64,000 bases of DNA from Poa pratensis (GCA_947311845.1 CAMZMU010000055.1:23541082-23605081), one strand, 5' to 3'. Counted from the first letter of the stretch, positions 53,677-64,000 are shown. Program-made: numbers and translations. Notes: a model not told the origin generated them from the letters alone.

Positions 53677-55406
53677 AATGAATGAAACTCAGCACAACTG
53701 ATGGTAAAACAATAACGCTGTGAATAATGTTTACGTACTTCTTTACTTCTTTTGCCCTCGAATTTCTCGCAGGTCAGAACGTGTATGTACTCGCAAACGA
53801 AGTATCCACATAAATCAGTTCCCTGTGGCTGTTCCGCGCAAGACTATACAAGAATAGAATTCAATCAAATAATAATCAAGTATGATAATGGTGCGTGGAT
53901 CTAGGTAGTACTACTTACATTGTTCAGACGCCATATCAGCTTGTCTTTCCATTGACCGGGTTCTTCCTTGATGAACTCTTTCTAAACGCTGTCCGACAAA
54001 TAAAATTAACAAAGGAGTTATTAATGACTTGTTATAAGGAAATAAACGAAAGAGCCGATAAGAAATGAAATTACTTTTCGAGCATTGTAAAACATGTCTT
54101 GTATTCTTTTGGACTTTTCCTTAATGAGTCAAGGACATGAATTTCTCCATCGCGAATTTTAATGACGAGAAGAATATAATGGAACCTGCACACGTTTATA
54201 TACACAGTCATGCATAACTCATCAGTTAAACTTAAAATCGGGTGAGCAAAATATAATGTGTAGAAGAGACAGTAACACTCACTTCATGTTGTAAGTCCAA
54301 AATATAGTCTTTTTGTCACGGTGTTGCTTGAAATACCTTAGCAAATCCCCCGGTGTGTCCTTGTTATATAAGGGATCTTCTATGGTGACTTGATGAAGTT
54401 TATCCGGGTCAATGAACCCAAAGTTCTTATTTTTTTGCCTTTTCAATTCGAGCATCTTCATTCTGCAAAATATAGCGCACAAAAGATTATAGTGAGGATA
54501 ATTACAGACAATGAACGAGCTGAGGTAAAGACTTAAATTACAGAAATAAATCACTTACAGACAATAGGAACTGAGGATAGATTTGTCGAGGGCCCGGATA
54601 TTGTATAACTGAAAAAGTTCGCTAAACTCAATGGACACAGCGTATTCTTGGCAGTAGTGCCCTTCCTTAACTCCCACCATGAGACTGATATTCCCCGATT
54701 TTGCGGCTGTCTTGTACCAGGTATGCAACGCACGCATTTTTGTTGATAACCTGCCGTCGACCAAATTTTCTCCGGGAACATATTGTTTTGCTAGATCAGC
54801 GACGGCGTAATCGGTTGACGAACCTATTTGTTGTGGAGTACATTGCACGGCCGCGGCAATACGATGTATTTCTTGTTCGTCAAACACCTTGAGCGGGGGA
54901 CCGATTGTGCATCTTGTTATCCGAGCTGGGGAACTTGTTTACCTTTTTTCGGTGGCGGGAGCTCCATCAGAGCGTCATATGACTGGTCAATAGAACGCTC
55001 ATATTCTGATGGCGGCGCTGGTGGAGAGTTATATAGGTTATCGATGGTAAGTGCCAGGCGCTCCGGAGATATTGCAGCGGTAAATTTTGGCTCGGGCACT
55101 TTCGGTGCAAAGAATGCTGTATTATAGGCCTTCACGGCGGCGGCGTTTTCCTCGACAGTTTTATCACAAGGTAACTTCTCAGGAGGCGGCGGTGTTTTCT
55201 GCTTTCTAGGTCCCCTCCTAATCGGCGAACCGACCTTGCGCTTCCTCGGGAGAAACTTAACGGGCAATTCCTCACGCGGCGGAGATCGAGATGGACTCGC
55301 GCTCATGACGTCCCTGTCTAGGAGTTCCGGGCTTTGCTGATGAGGTGGACTGCTACAAGGAGGAGTCGATGGCCTTGACAAGAAGATATATTTCTTGTTC
55401 CACAGG

Positions 55407-57607
55407 TGAAAGTGCATGTGTTGCCCCATGCGTGGTTTTGGTAATTAATGACAATCCTTATGGACTAATGTTTGTATTGAGATATACTTGTAGATCTTGT
55501 CCATAGGAAATGATTGGAGCTCATGTGTTGGACTCTAGAAGATGACATGATGACCAATGCTCTATTCAAGGGTTTATATGAAGAAAGGTCATGTGTAGAG
55601 TTGAGCTTATTGCAAGTATGGCTTGGAAAAGAAGATTGAATGAACAATCATATTTAACCCCAAGCCATCATACATATCAAGAGAAGTAGATGAAGCGCAA
55701 GCTCAATATGGTACATCTCGAAGATATCATTTGATTGAAGCTTGCAAAGGAGACATGAAGACAGAGCTTAGCGAGGCCCTCCCATAATGGAGTATGGGGG
55801 AGCATTTGGAGAAGTCTTCATCAAGCATGTGCTAGCAAGCACAATCAAGAAAGGTGTTCCAACTTGAGAGAGTCAAGATCGTCATCATCGAGCTCAAGTG
55901 GAATGCGCAAGGCAAAGGTATGATCTAGATAGGTTTTCTATTTTACCGGTCTCATGTTGTTAGTGGGAGACGGGTTTTAGGATAGACGGCGTACTATCAA
56001 GAGGGGTTCCCAAGTGAGTAACTTGATCGCATCTTTGTGGAGAGCTCATACCTTTGCATACCTGGCATTTGATCTTTCTTGGTTCTTATGTGGTTATTCT
56101 CCTTGTTGGGTTTTGTTGCTTGTCGTGATCTTCATGACAAGCCCAAGTTCTTCGAAAACGGATTTCTTATGGAAAACTTGTTGCGTTTTCGTGTTGGAAA
56201 TATTATCGGTCCACCTTCGAGATAGGGTCCACACCTCTCCATGTGTGGTATCCCCTCTATATTTGTTAGCCTTAATATTTGTGGCAAAGCTCTCGTCGTT
56301 ATCTTTACAACCTCGTTGGTTTCATCTCATTTGGAGTTCGAACGAGAGAGTTATCGCTTTTCAGGGTTTGCTGTTTTGTTGCTGCTGTTCAGGCCGGAGT
56401 TTCCGGTCCCCAGGACCGGAGTCTCCGGACTCAGGTTTTATTCTGGCCAGAAGTTCCGGGTTGGCCCGGAAGTTCCGGCCCAAGGGCGGAAGTTCCGGCC
56501 TAAAACTTCCGGCCGACTTTTTTCGAAGGAAAAGGGTTCTGTGGTAGGCCGGAGATTTGCCGGAGGTTTTCCCGGAAGTTCTGGCTTGCCGGAACTTCCG
56601 GCCTAAGTGAAAACTGTGTCAAACTGAGGGCAACGGCTAGAATTTCTGGAGGGGTATAAATACCCCTCCACCTACCTCTATCTGAGTAGCTCGCCCAGAA
56701 TTTCTCTCTCCTCCATTGTTGCAAGCTCATTTCTTTGATATCTCCCAATCCCTCCACCCAAACTCTTGATCTTTGGAGGATTGAAGGAGAAGACCTAGAT
56801 CTACATTTCCACCAAACCATATCTCCTCTAAGTGAGGGGAACCCTTTCGATCTAGGTCTTGGAGTTCCATTTGTTGTGTTCTTCTTTGTTCTTCCTCTCT
56901 TCTCCCCCATAAGCATTAGTTGCTTGTGGTGGGATTCGAGAGTGAAGGATTTGAGCACTTGTGCTCTTGCCTTTTTGCATTTGGTGCATCGGTGTGCTCT
57001 CCACGAGGATTCGTGGAAGTTGAAAGCTTGAAGAACTTGTTACTCTTGGGTCCTTGGACCCTAGACGCCTTTGTGGGGGTTGGACCCTTGTGTGGTCACT
57101 TGAAGCCGTTCGGGAGCCCCCAATCCCTTTGTGGGTTGTGCCTCGGATTGTTGTTGAAAGGCTCCGGATTCCGACTCGAAGGAATACCGATAGTGGAAGG
57201 TGAACTAAACCTTTGTGGTGCGGTTCATCGGAGAAGAGGGTGAAACCGTTGTGGTTGTTGAACCGTTGTGTCGGTTCACACCTCTCCAATGAGACGTACT
57301 CCCTTTCAAGGAGAAACTCGGGAATACATCTTCGTCTCCGCGTGCTTCGATTATTTCTATACCCGAGCTTTTTACTTATGCACTTTACATTGTGATAGCC
57401 TTCGTGCTTGAAGTATTCTATATTGCTATCACCTTGTTGCTTGTCTTGCTTAGCATAAGTTGTTGGTGCACATAGGTGAGCCTAGTTTATTTAGGTTGTT
57501 GGCTTGTTAATTTAAACACCTAGTTTTATTCCGCAATTAGCATGCATAAACCGGAAAAGTTTTAATCGCCTATTCACCCCCCTCTAGGCGACATCCTTGT
57601 CCTTTCA
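55407..57607. mobile_element. Solo LTR, 2201 bp, inserted in ORF2 of CACTA element 3
   Basis: It starts TGAAAGTGCATGTGTTGCCC and ends CATCCTTGTCCTTTCA (inverted TGAAAG/CTTTCA ends). ACAGG flanks both sides (55402-55406 and 57608-57612). The 3' phrase cacccccctctaggcgacat is typical of Triticeae Copia LTRs that precede a TGGTATCAGAGC primer site, possibly of the Maximus/SIRE group. No PBS or coding region is present, so it is a solo LTR. Within it, 56390-56610 has repeated ccggaagttccggcc motifs, and a plus-strand TATA-like ggtataaatacc lies near 56655. Confidence 0.85.
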
Positions 57608-59394
57608 ACAGGGCAAAACCACGCTTGACTTCTCGCAATGTCGCCTCACCGTCACTCCCAGGAATCTCAAGAGACAATGTTTCAAATCCCGACATAATTT
57701 CATCCACCCCGACACGAGCATAGCTAGCTGGAATGTCACCATTATGGTAGCTTGCTTCGGGTTCATTTGGTATAGCATAGCCGACTGCCACCTTCATGGA
57801 TATGTTCCTCATTGGCGTATGTAGCTCACAATCTGTCCTCTCCGTGACATCATCCACGGCGTAGTGAGCATCGAATTGTAGTTGCGTGGAAACCACACTG
57901 CTTCTAAGCTGAGATCGGTCGGCATTGGCTTGAGGATCTTCTAGCTGCTGCTGAGACGGCCTTTGCTGAGTAAGTGACTCCATGAGCTGCTGCACCTTGA
58001 GTGTCAATTCCGATAACCGGTCTTCACCCTTCTTCTTCTTTCTTGCACGGCTTCTACAACTGTTAGCGCACTCCGGAAACCCAGTCTTCACGGTGACACC
58101 GCCGGGACAGCCTCGTAATCGTCCAACGAGTTCAGGATTACCCAGGGCCCGTGTCAGCTCGTCGTCCTCTCTATCGGGTTTGTACACACCCCGGCGAGCT
58201 TCATCTATTGCAAGTATAAGGTTCGGGACGATTGTTTCTACTTTTTTCTTCCATCTTCCGTGTGCAACAATCAGCCCTGTTTCCTCGTCCAACAGTGCAC
58301 CATGCACGAAATCCAGAATTTGGACCTCTCGGGACAGTCCATTGTCTGTGGAGTGATCCCTTTAGCAAGCAGTCTATCTTCAGCGGCTAACCATGTAGGA
58401 ATGGCGGACCTGTAGCCACATGTCCCCAACCTATGGTGGTATATCTTCTTCTTGGCATTTGCCTTATTTTTTACCGATCGGGCTACAGCCGTAGACGATT
58501 TCTTATATGCCTTAAACGCGGGCCAGTAATCTTGTATCTTCACTAGTGTTCCAGTTCCGGAATTTCCACTGAAATCTAGATCTTCTTTTTCATATTTTTT
58601 CCATATTGTTTTCTTCCAGTTCTGGAATTGTTCGGCCATCTTCGAGAGAGTCCACTGCTTGAGTTTCTCCTTCTTGATTTCAGAGACATCTTCCGGGAGG
58701 TTAAAATGTGACAAGAGTGTGTCATATACCATATCTTTTGTAATCTTGTGGACATAGCAGGGGTCATCGTCGTTTGCGGCCGCCGGCTTATGCCATTCTT
58801 GTATGGTGATCGGGTGCATGTCCCTAAGAATAGCTCCAGCTTGATTTATAAATTTACGGCGATTCTCTTTGGGTTCCAGCGGCTCGCCGTTAGCACCAAT
58901 TACATAGATCGATAACTTTGGATCATCGCTCGTCATCCTTTTCATGCTGCCTCGAGGAGCTCCCTTTTTAGCAGATTTGCTCGATCCGGAGGGCTAAAAG
59001 AAAAATAATGCGTTAATAAGTGTAATACAAATCAATTAATGAATCTAGTGATCAACAAAATAGCCTTAATATATATACCTCGTCGGCTCTTCTTTCCTGG
59101 GACTCAATTCCCTCACCAGAGTCCATCAGAAATTGTGAGGTGAAATCCTCATCATCTTCTCCACCGGCATCGGTTCCACCGCCAACATCTTCTCCACCGG
59201 CATTGGTTCCACCGCTGACATCTTCTCCACCGGCATCTTCTCCATCGGGATCATATCTATTGGCATTCTCATATATCTCTCGCATAATTTCGTCTTCATT
59301 CTCCTCGTCTCGCACATAGTTAGGATCCATAGCTCAATGTTCCTGCAATCAATAAAATTTGCATCTATAAAATTGCTACACAAAAATTTGCTAA

Positions 59395-59605
59395 ATTTTC
59401 TAACTTTGCTAACTTATCAAATTTGCAATCTATAAAATTTGCATCTATAAAATTGCATCTATAAATTTGCATCTATAAAATTGCTACTATAAAATTGCAT
59501 CGATAAAATTGCATCTATAAATTTGCATCAATAAAATTGCTACTATAAAATTGCATCTATAAATTTGCATTTATAAAATTTCTACTATAAATTTGCATCT
59601 ATACT
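59395..59605. repeat. AT-rich tandem repeat upstream of ORF2 (element 3)
   Basis: About a dozen units of ttgcatctataaaa (16-17 bp) occupy the presumed first intron, the position of the unrelated AT-rich array in element 2. Confidence 0.8.
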
Positions 59606-60079
59606 GTTTTTGGACTCTTAATTAATGAACTTGTGATGTTCTTTAATTTTTATCCTTGTCATGGTATTGGAGTATTGTGTTTATACTTCACAGGAAAGCC
59701 AAGATATTTCATTTTGGGATTGTTTAAAATCATGTTTTCATGCTCTCAACTTGCTATGAAATATCCAGACAGAAAAACAGTTAAAAGATACCTTTTCTCT
59801 CTATTTAATTTTCCTATCTAGATTCCTTTTCTGGATGTATTTCTTGCTTGTCATCCATATTTGTGGTGAGTACTGATTTATAAAAACCATCTCACTCAAA
59901 TTGGAATTTCCTAAGCTCTTGTTTGCATCTGTTGGAAATAGCTACTTGTTAACAGAAAACAGGACTTACAATTTTCACTAAGTCCTAAAACTGAATTTTC
60001 TGAAAACTGTCAGATTTGCCGAATTTGATTTGGTTCAAATTGGTGGTTCAAACATCTCTCACACTCACTCCTAGGACTA
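59606..60079. other. Unassigned intron-like sequence in element 3
   Basis: AT-rich DNA with no terminus or gene recognised, between the tandem array and the GC-rich leader block. Confidence 0.3.
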
Positions 60080-60410
60080 GTGCATTTGTGTGCACAGGTG
60101 CTGTGCCAGGACACGCACGCACGCACACGCACGACCAGCACGACGACGGCCAGCACGGCCACGGCCACGCCAGCATGGCCACGCCAGCACGGCGAGGCAG
60201 GGGAGGGGCAGGGGAGGCGGGAGGCAGGGGAGGCACCTACCTCTGGCGGCGGCGGCACGTCAGCGCGAGCCAGGGGAGGGGCATGGCGGCGGAGCGGCAG
60301 ATCGACGACGCGGCGGAGCAGGGCTTCGCCATCGGGGGCGTCGACGGCGTCGAGGCGGAGAGCGAGCTTCGATTTGGGGAAGAATGCGAAAAAATTCGGC
60401 CGCGGCCACC
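60080..60410 (-). promoter_or_regulatory. GC-rich leader/promoter block upstream of ORF2 (element 3)
   Basis: GC-rich DNA with a donor-like minus-strand ccgccagag|gtaggtgc near 60240. Open frames on both strands are composition artefacts. It is analogous to the blocks in elements 1 and 2. Confidence 0.35.
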
Positions 60411-60427
60411 CAAATTACCGCGAAACT

Positions 60428-60585
60428 GACCTTTAGTCGCGGTTCCAGCCACGAACCGCGACTAAAGGGTCAGTCGCGGTTCGTGGCTGGAACCGCGACT
60501 AAAGGTCGAATTTGGACCGCTCAAATTTGCGCGCCAGCCCACACCCTTAAGTCACGGTTCGTGGCTGGAACCGCGACTAAAGGTC
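60428..60585. repeat. Internal palindromic array with CGCGG core (element 3)
   Basis: Units such as ctttagtcgcggttccagcc acgaaccgcgactaaag occur three times, twice as complete palindromes. The core is cgcggtt, whereas the element's own left terminus uses cccggtt, so the internal array belongs to a different repeat subtype. Confidence 0.8.
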
Positions 60586-60915
60586 TTTTTTCTGTTTTCT
60601 GTTTTCTTTTTTGTTTCCTTTTCTTTTTTCTGTTTTCTTTCCTATTTATTGATTTAATCGTCCAAATCAGCTCAAATTAGTCTCTAAAAAATTGTCAATC
60701 AACAACTTAATTATGTACATCTTTCATGATTTTTTTTTGTTCTGTCTACAAAATACTTCAGTTCATCGAGCTCAAATTCATTATTATTACACATGCTCCT
60801 TACATAAAGGTTTAATACATTCCATAGAATGCATTACATAAAAGGTTTAATACATTATTACGCATCACCAACATTATTCTACATAAACGGACTTGCTGGC
60901 TCGAAGACCGTAGGA

Positions 60916-61437
60916 TTAGGGGGGACGGCGGGAGGAGCCAGCCCCGTTCGCGGCCGCCCGGTTCTCGCGCGCATGTTTGCGGCGGAGGGCAAGATCCATG
61001 GAGGATGAGTCTTTCAGCGCCCAATCCAGCTCGGAAGCCTCCTTCGCCTTGAGCTGGCAGGCAGTTCTGGCTCGCTGTACACGGTCGTCGTGGACGGACC
61101 GGAAGGAGGCTTCAAGGGCCTCCTGCATCTGCGGCCCGCCGCGCTCTTCCCCATGGTCGCTCCAGTCGAAGTCGTCATCGTCATCCTCCTCGTCGGGAGG
61201 GGCGGCGGCGACTGGTGGAGGTACGGCCGCGGATCCCCACGCCACCCCTGCGGCGTACGCATCCTCGTCGGGGTCAGGGACGTCGGACCACGCGGGCTCG
61301 TACGTCCTCCGCACCTCCTCCGGCACCGGAGCAGGAGGCCGGTAGCAGGGCATTCCTCTCCACGCCGGGCTCGTGGGCATACGGCGGGATAGGGGAGGAC
61401 ACGTGGCTAGGGCAGGGGCAGCGCTGGGGGAGGACAC
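60916..61437 (-). CDS. Acidic cargo protein in CACTA element 3 (unknown function)
   Basis: The open minus-strand frame ends in TAA at 60916-60918; the first ATG is at 61380 (MPTSPAWRGMPCYRPPAPVP), giving 155 residues. It continues with EEVRRTYEPAWSDVPDPDED, a strongly acidic patch (PPDEEDDDDDFDWSDHGEE), then a helical, charged C-terminal half (EALEASFRSVHDDRVQRART, LKAKEASELDWALKDSSSMD, LALRRKHARENRAA). I recall similar WALKDS...LALRRKHARxNRA sequences as a repeated Triticeae type without known function. It is GC-rich, unlike the flanking transposon DNA. It may be a captured host-like gene; no frame break is seen. Confidence 0.5.
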   Translation of the reverse strand: MSSPSAAPALATCPPLSRRMPTSPAWRGMPCYRPPAPVPEEVRRTYEPAWSDVPDPDEDAYAAGVAWGSAAVPPPVAAAPPDEEDDDDDFDWSDHGEERGGPQMQEALEASFRSVHDDRVQRARTACQLKAKEASELDWALKDSSSMDLALRRKHARENRAAANGAGSSRRPP

Positions 61438-61460
61438 GTGACTGACACGAGTCGTGACCG

Positions 61461-61660
61461 CAAAGCCCGCCTTTAGTCCCGGTTGGTGTTACCAACCGGG
61501 ACTAAAGAAGGGCATGGATCATGTGTTTCTTTCAAGCACTTGTGAGACGTTGGATCAGGGGTGTGTTTCTTTTGAGAGATTGTGAGCTGTTGGATCAGCA
61601 CTATCACGACCACTTCGTGAGCCACTTGACCCGGTTGGTGTTACCAACCGGGACAAAAGA
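61461..61660. repeat. Subterminal-type palindrome and related repeats (element 3)
   Basis: ctttagtcccggttggtgtt accaaccgggactaaag at 61469-61505 and a partial copy at 61629-61655 flank text (gtgagacgttggatcagggg, ttgtgagctgttggatcagc) shared with the 140-bp tandem units of element 2. Confidence 0.75.
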
Positions 61661-61744
61661 AGCACATGGACCCTATATATAGCCCCACTCTCGGACATGT
61701 TCAACACTCAGTGTCTACTCACTGTAGTTCATTTTGGTATACGA

Positions 61745-62050
61745 AGCATTCGGATTCCCTGCATACGTCCAATGGTGCATTTGATATGCGGGCACTCACG
61801 AGCCACCGTTGGGCTGTATGCAGGGGAAACCGTATGTTTTGTTCTCTTCAGTGTTTAGAGTTTTCATAATACAGTGACCCTATATATATCCCACCTCTCA
61901 GACATGTTTGGCACTCACTCTGTACTCATTGTAGTTCATTTCGTAAACAAAGCATTCGGACTCCCTGCATATGTCTGACGGTGCATTTGATATGCGGGCA
62001 CTCACGAGCCACCGTCAGGCTGTATGCAGGGGAAACCGTGTATTTTGTTT
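61745..62050. repeat. Two related long hairpins downstream of TNP2 (element 3)
   Basis: Hairpin a (about 61747-61838) and hairpin b (about 61945-62050) are diverged tandem copies. Each has arms such as ggattccctgcatacgtcc / ggctgtatgcaggggaaacc around a loop gcatttgatatgcgggcact. They stand 75-380 nt after the TNP2 stop, like the hairpins of element 2, but with different arm sequences. Confidence 0.7.
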
Positions 62051-62124
62051 CAACTTTCAGAACACAGTTAAATAAAAGGTTTAATACATTATTACACATC
62101 ACCAACAACATCCCTATCTAGTGT

Positions 62125-63022
62125 TCACTTGTTCTTCGTGTGTGTCCCTTTCTTCTGATTGCGCCGTAACCATGGACAATCTTCTTCATTTAACTTGATG
62201 CTTGGGTCAGTGTTCACTTTGAAGGGCGGAATTTCATTAAACTTATCGTAATCTTCTGACATGTTTGTCTTGTCCTCCGCTCCACGATGTTTCTTTTACC
62301 TGAAAGAACTATGTGGCGCTTTGGCTCATCGTATGATGTATTCGCTTGCTTTTCTTTTCTTTTTTTTGGTAGGGTAGACATGTCCTTCACATAGAAAACC
62401 TGAGCCACTTCACTGGCTAGGACGAATGGTTCGTTCTCGTACTCAAGATTCTTGAGACCCACTGTAGTCATTCCGTACCGTGGGTCTACCTCTACCCCGC
62501 CTTCTAGGTTGAACCATTTGCACTTGAACAAAGGGACGTTAAAAGAAGGTCCATAGTCAAGTTCCCATATCTGCTCTATGTAACCATAATATGTTTCCTT
62601 TTGCCCATTGCAGTTTGTTGCATCAAAGTGGACACCACTGTTTTGGTTGGTGCTCTTTTTATCTTGGTCGACCATGTAAAATGTATTTCCATTTATCTCG
62701 TACCCTTGAAAAGTCAATATAGTCGAAGATGGCTGCTTGGCCAACAAGTATAGCTGTTCTCCAACATTGGTGTCATTAATGAGACGTCTTTGTAACCAAC
62801 CGCCGAAAGTCTTCATGTGTTCTCCATCAATACAATCTTTTCCTGTGTATTTGAAACGTAAAATATTCCTGTGTTCCTCGATATACGGAGCCACCAAGCT
62901 GGAATTATGTAGAACTGTGTAGTGTGCTCGAGTGAAAGAATTCCCGTCTTGACATAGTGTTGCTTTTTTTCCTAGCGTGCCTTTTCCACGCAGTCTCCCC
63001 TCATGGCGCGATTGAGGAACAC
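62125..63022 (-). pseudogene. TNP2-like transposase, C-terminal part only (element 3)
   Basis: The frame corresponds to the last quarter of the element 2 protein: SVPQSRHEGRLRGKGTLGKK, AHYTVLHNSSLVAPYIEEHR, ILTFQGYEINGNTFYMVDQD, YYGYIEQIWELDYGPSFNVP (DUF4216 region) and VAQVFYVKDMSTLPKKRKEK. A one-base loss near 62283 shifts the frame after KRNIV. The normal ending (KKGTHTKNK) follows in another frame to 62125-62127. The upstream side is cut at 63022 by the LTR element. No catalytic core is present in the window. Confidence 0.85.
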
Positions 63023-64000
63023 TGATGTCTACGTGTGCTTCTATTCTTGTAGACAGTGTTGGGCCTCCAAGAGCAGAGGTTTGTAGAACAGCAGCAAGTT
63101 TCCCTTAAGTGAATCACCCAAGGTTTATCGAACTCAGGGAGGTAGAGGTCAAAGATATCCCTCTCAAGCAACCCTGCAATTAAGATACAAGAAGTCTCTT
63201 GTGTCCCCAACACACCCAATACACTTGTCAGATGTATAGGTGCACTAGTTCGGCGAAGAGATAGTGAAATACAAGTAATATGGATGATTATAAGTAGTAA
63301 CTGCAATCTGAAATAAAGATGGCAGCAAGCAAACATGTAGCAGAACTTGATGTAAACGGTGTTTCAATGCTTAGAAACAAGGCCTAGGGATCATACTTTC
63401 ACTAGTGGACACTCTCAACAATGATCTCATAACTGAATAAGTAAAAGCTACTCTTAAACACTCTCTTGTTGGATAACAAACACCATTCATTGTGTAGGGC
63501 TACAAAAGCACACCTCAAGCCGGAGTAAACAAGCGCCACAACGTCATAAAGGAATCACACACGGTGCACACACTGTCACCTTTACACCGTGGAGAGTACC
63601 GGAGTTCATATTAAAGTAACCTATAGAGTGCATAATAGATAAAGAGTAACATCTACATATTCAACTAGATTAGCACAACTGAACACAAGTAAATACTACT
63701 CGGGATTATTCTCCTTCTTGATGAAGCAAGAGTACTATGCGTAGGGCTGCAAAAGCACACCTCAAAGTCTGAGTAAACAAACACCACAATTCCCAAGAAT
63801 AAGCCATGATAAATATCTAAATTATTCATAGAGTCACACAAGTACCCACACTGTCACCTTGATACCGTGTTGTCACAATGACTCCAGAAACTAGACAAAA
63901 TCACTTGAGTAGCATAAACATTATTAATGTATTCAGCGATACTAGCAATACACATGATCACATAAAGATCACACCATGGAGAGAGAGATGAACCACATAG
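63023..64000. mobile_element. LTR of a retrotransposon inserted in TNP2 of element 3 (continues past window)
   Basis: TNP2 sequence stops at GAACAC and is followed by TGATGTCTACGTGTGC, a TG-type LTR start. The text gttgggcctccaagagcaga, caaggcctagggatcatac and gtgtccccaacacacccaat is typical of abundant Triticeae Gypsy LTRs; the start also resembles that of LTR B (TGATGGCTACGTG). A phrase gggctacaaaagcacacctcaa-like block is repeated (63496 and 63744). No PBS precedes it on the left, so this is the outer LTR of the element. The right end is not in the window. Confidence 0.7.

Larger units (their letters stand above)
53459..59330 (-). pseudogene. CACTA ORF2: Transposase_24-like, DUF8039-like and Ulp1/C48 domains, split by a solo LTR (element 3)
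   Basis: Exons are 59330-59079, 58993-57608 plus 55406-54559 (one exon interrupted by the LTR), 54462-54283, 54185-54075, 53988-53919, 53843-53739 and 53584-53459. Exon 1 is acidic with GGEDVGGGTDAGGED repeats. Exon 2 has IQDYWPAFKAYKKSSTAVAR, IYHHRLGTCGYRSAIPTW, DDVTERTDCELHTPMRN and ASYARVGVDEIMSGFETL. The LTR lies inside the codons of the ALWNKKYIF-type motif, and the frame is regained if it is ignored. Protease residues are His in FHYILLVIKI, Asp in IHVLDSL, and Gln/Cys in EQPQGTDLCGYFVCEYIHV. Frame breaks near 58300 and 54900 and a TAG at the start of exon 5 add to the damage. Confidence 0.8.
52983..63022 (-). mobile_element. CACTA (En/Spm) transposon, element 3 (right end outside window)
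   Basis: It begins CACTAGTGGAAAACGGGAC after TAT (52980-52982). The unoccupied target is seen in the left copy at 45392-45394. Subterminal repeats are of the tagtcccggtt/aaccgggacta type (53005-53190). It contains ORF2 (split by a solo LTR at 55407-57607), two internal repeat arrays, a cargo ORF and the C-terminal part of TNP2, which is cut by an LTR element at 63023. The remaining TNP2, the small membrane-protein gene and the right terminus would lie beyond the window. Confidence 0.9.

Noticed and set aside
56014..57395. Open frames inside the 2.2-kb solo LTR
   Set aside because: No recognised protein motif; LTRs do not normally encode proteins, and the frames overlap in several phases.
60010..60680. 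Long frames in the GC-rich block of element 3
   Set aside because: Low-complexity translations in several phases on both strands; no conserved motif.
63400..63420. cactagtgg-like sequence as a CACTA right end
   Set aside because: It lies inside the LTR at 63023-64000, is in the left-end orientation, and has no subterminal repeats.

Overview
The window looks like intergenic DNA of a large grass genome, most likely a Triticeae species (wheat, barley, rye, Aegilops or a relative). The evidence is three CACTA (En/Spm) transposons of the grass type with palindromic subterminal repeats of the form tagtaccggt/accggtacta, LTR elements with a TGGCGCCGTTGCCGGGGA-type primer-binding site, several MITEs, a Helitron and LINE debris, and only one plausible host gene. 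No search could be run; all family assignments rest on motif recognition.

Layout. 1-8914: two related non-autonomous Gypsy-type elements on the minus strand, one apparently inserted in the other (LTRs 3029-4524 and 7444-8914, each next to a PBS; remnants of gag and a retropepsin-like domain in the second). 9094-10047: a solo LTR with GAAGG target-site duplications (TSDs). 10252-11005: two MITEs. 11006-13987: mostly unassigned DNA with one 220-bp tandem duplication. 13988-14320 (minus): the only convincing host gene, a 110-residue GC-rich protein. 14916-15811: a poly-A retroposon with a perfect 12-bp TSD. 16410-18115: a LINE remnant with ORF1 but no reverse transcriptase. 18432-18879: a small Helitron.

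20281-63022 is the most informative part. A unique sequence is present twice: left copy 20281-45394 and right copy 50810-52982. CACTA element 1 (20383-31782, TSD TCA) and element 2 (32190-44254, TSD ATC/AAC) sit in the left copy. The right copy still shows both unoccupied target sites. It has instead received a 460-bp hAT-like element (51513-51972, 8-bp TSD) and CACTA element 3 (from 52983), whose target is empty in the left copy. At least four insertions therefore postdate the duplication.

All three CACTA elements are coded on the minus strand and share one plan. From the right end inward: a two-exon 134-residue coiled-coil protein with a C-terminal membrane segment (elements 1 and 2), the TNP2-like transposase, an internal block of subterminal-type repeats plus a variable cargo ORF, then a seven-exon ORF2 near the left end. 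ORF2 joins a Transposase_24-type region, a DUF8039-like region and a Ulp1/C48-type cysteine-protease domain whose His, Asp and Cys are present in all three elements. TNP2 of element 2 is uninterrupted (1102 codons), whereas its ORF2 carries several frameshifts. In element 1, TNP2 has a frameshift at a 12-base A/T run. In element 3, ORF2 is split by a 2.2-kb solo LTR and TNP2 is cut by another LTR element that runs off the window (63023-64000).
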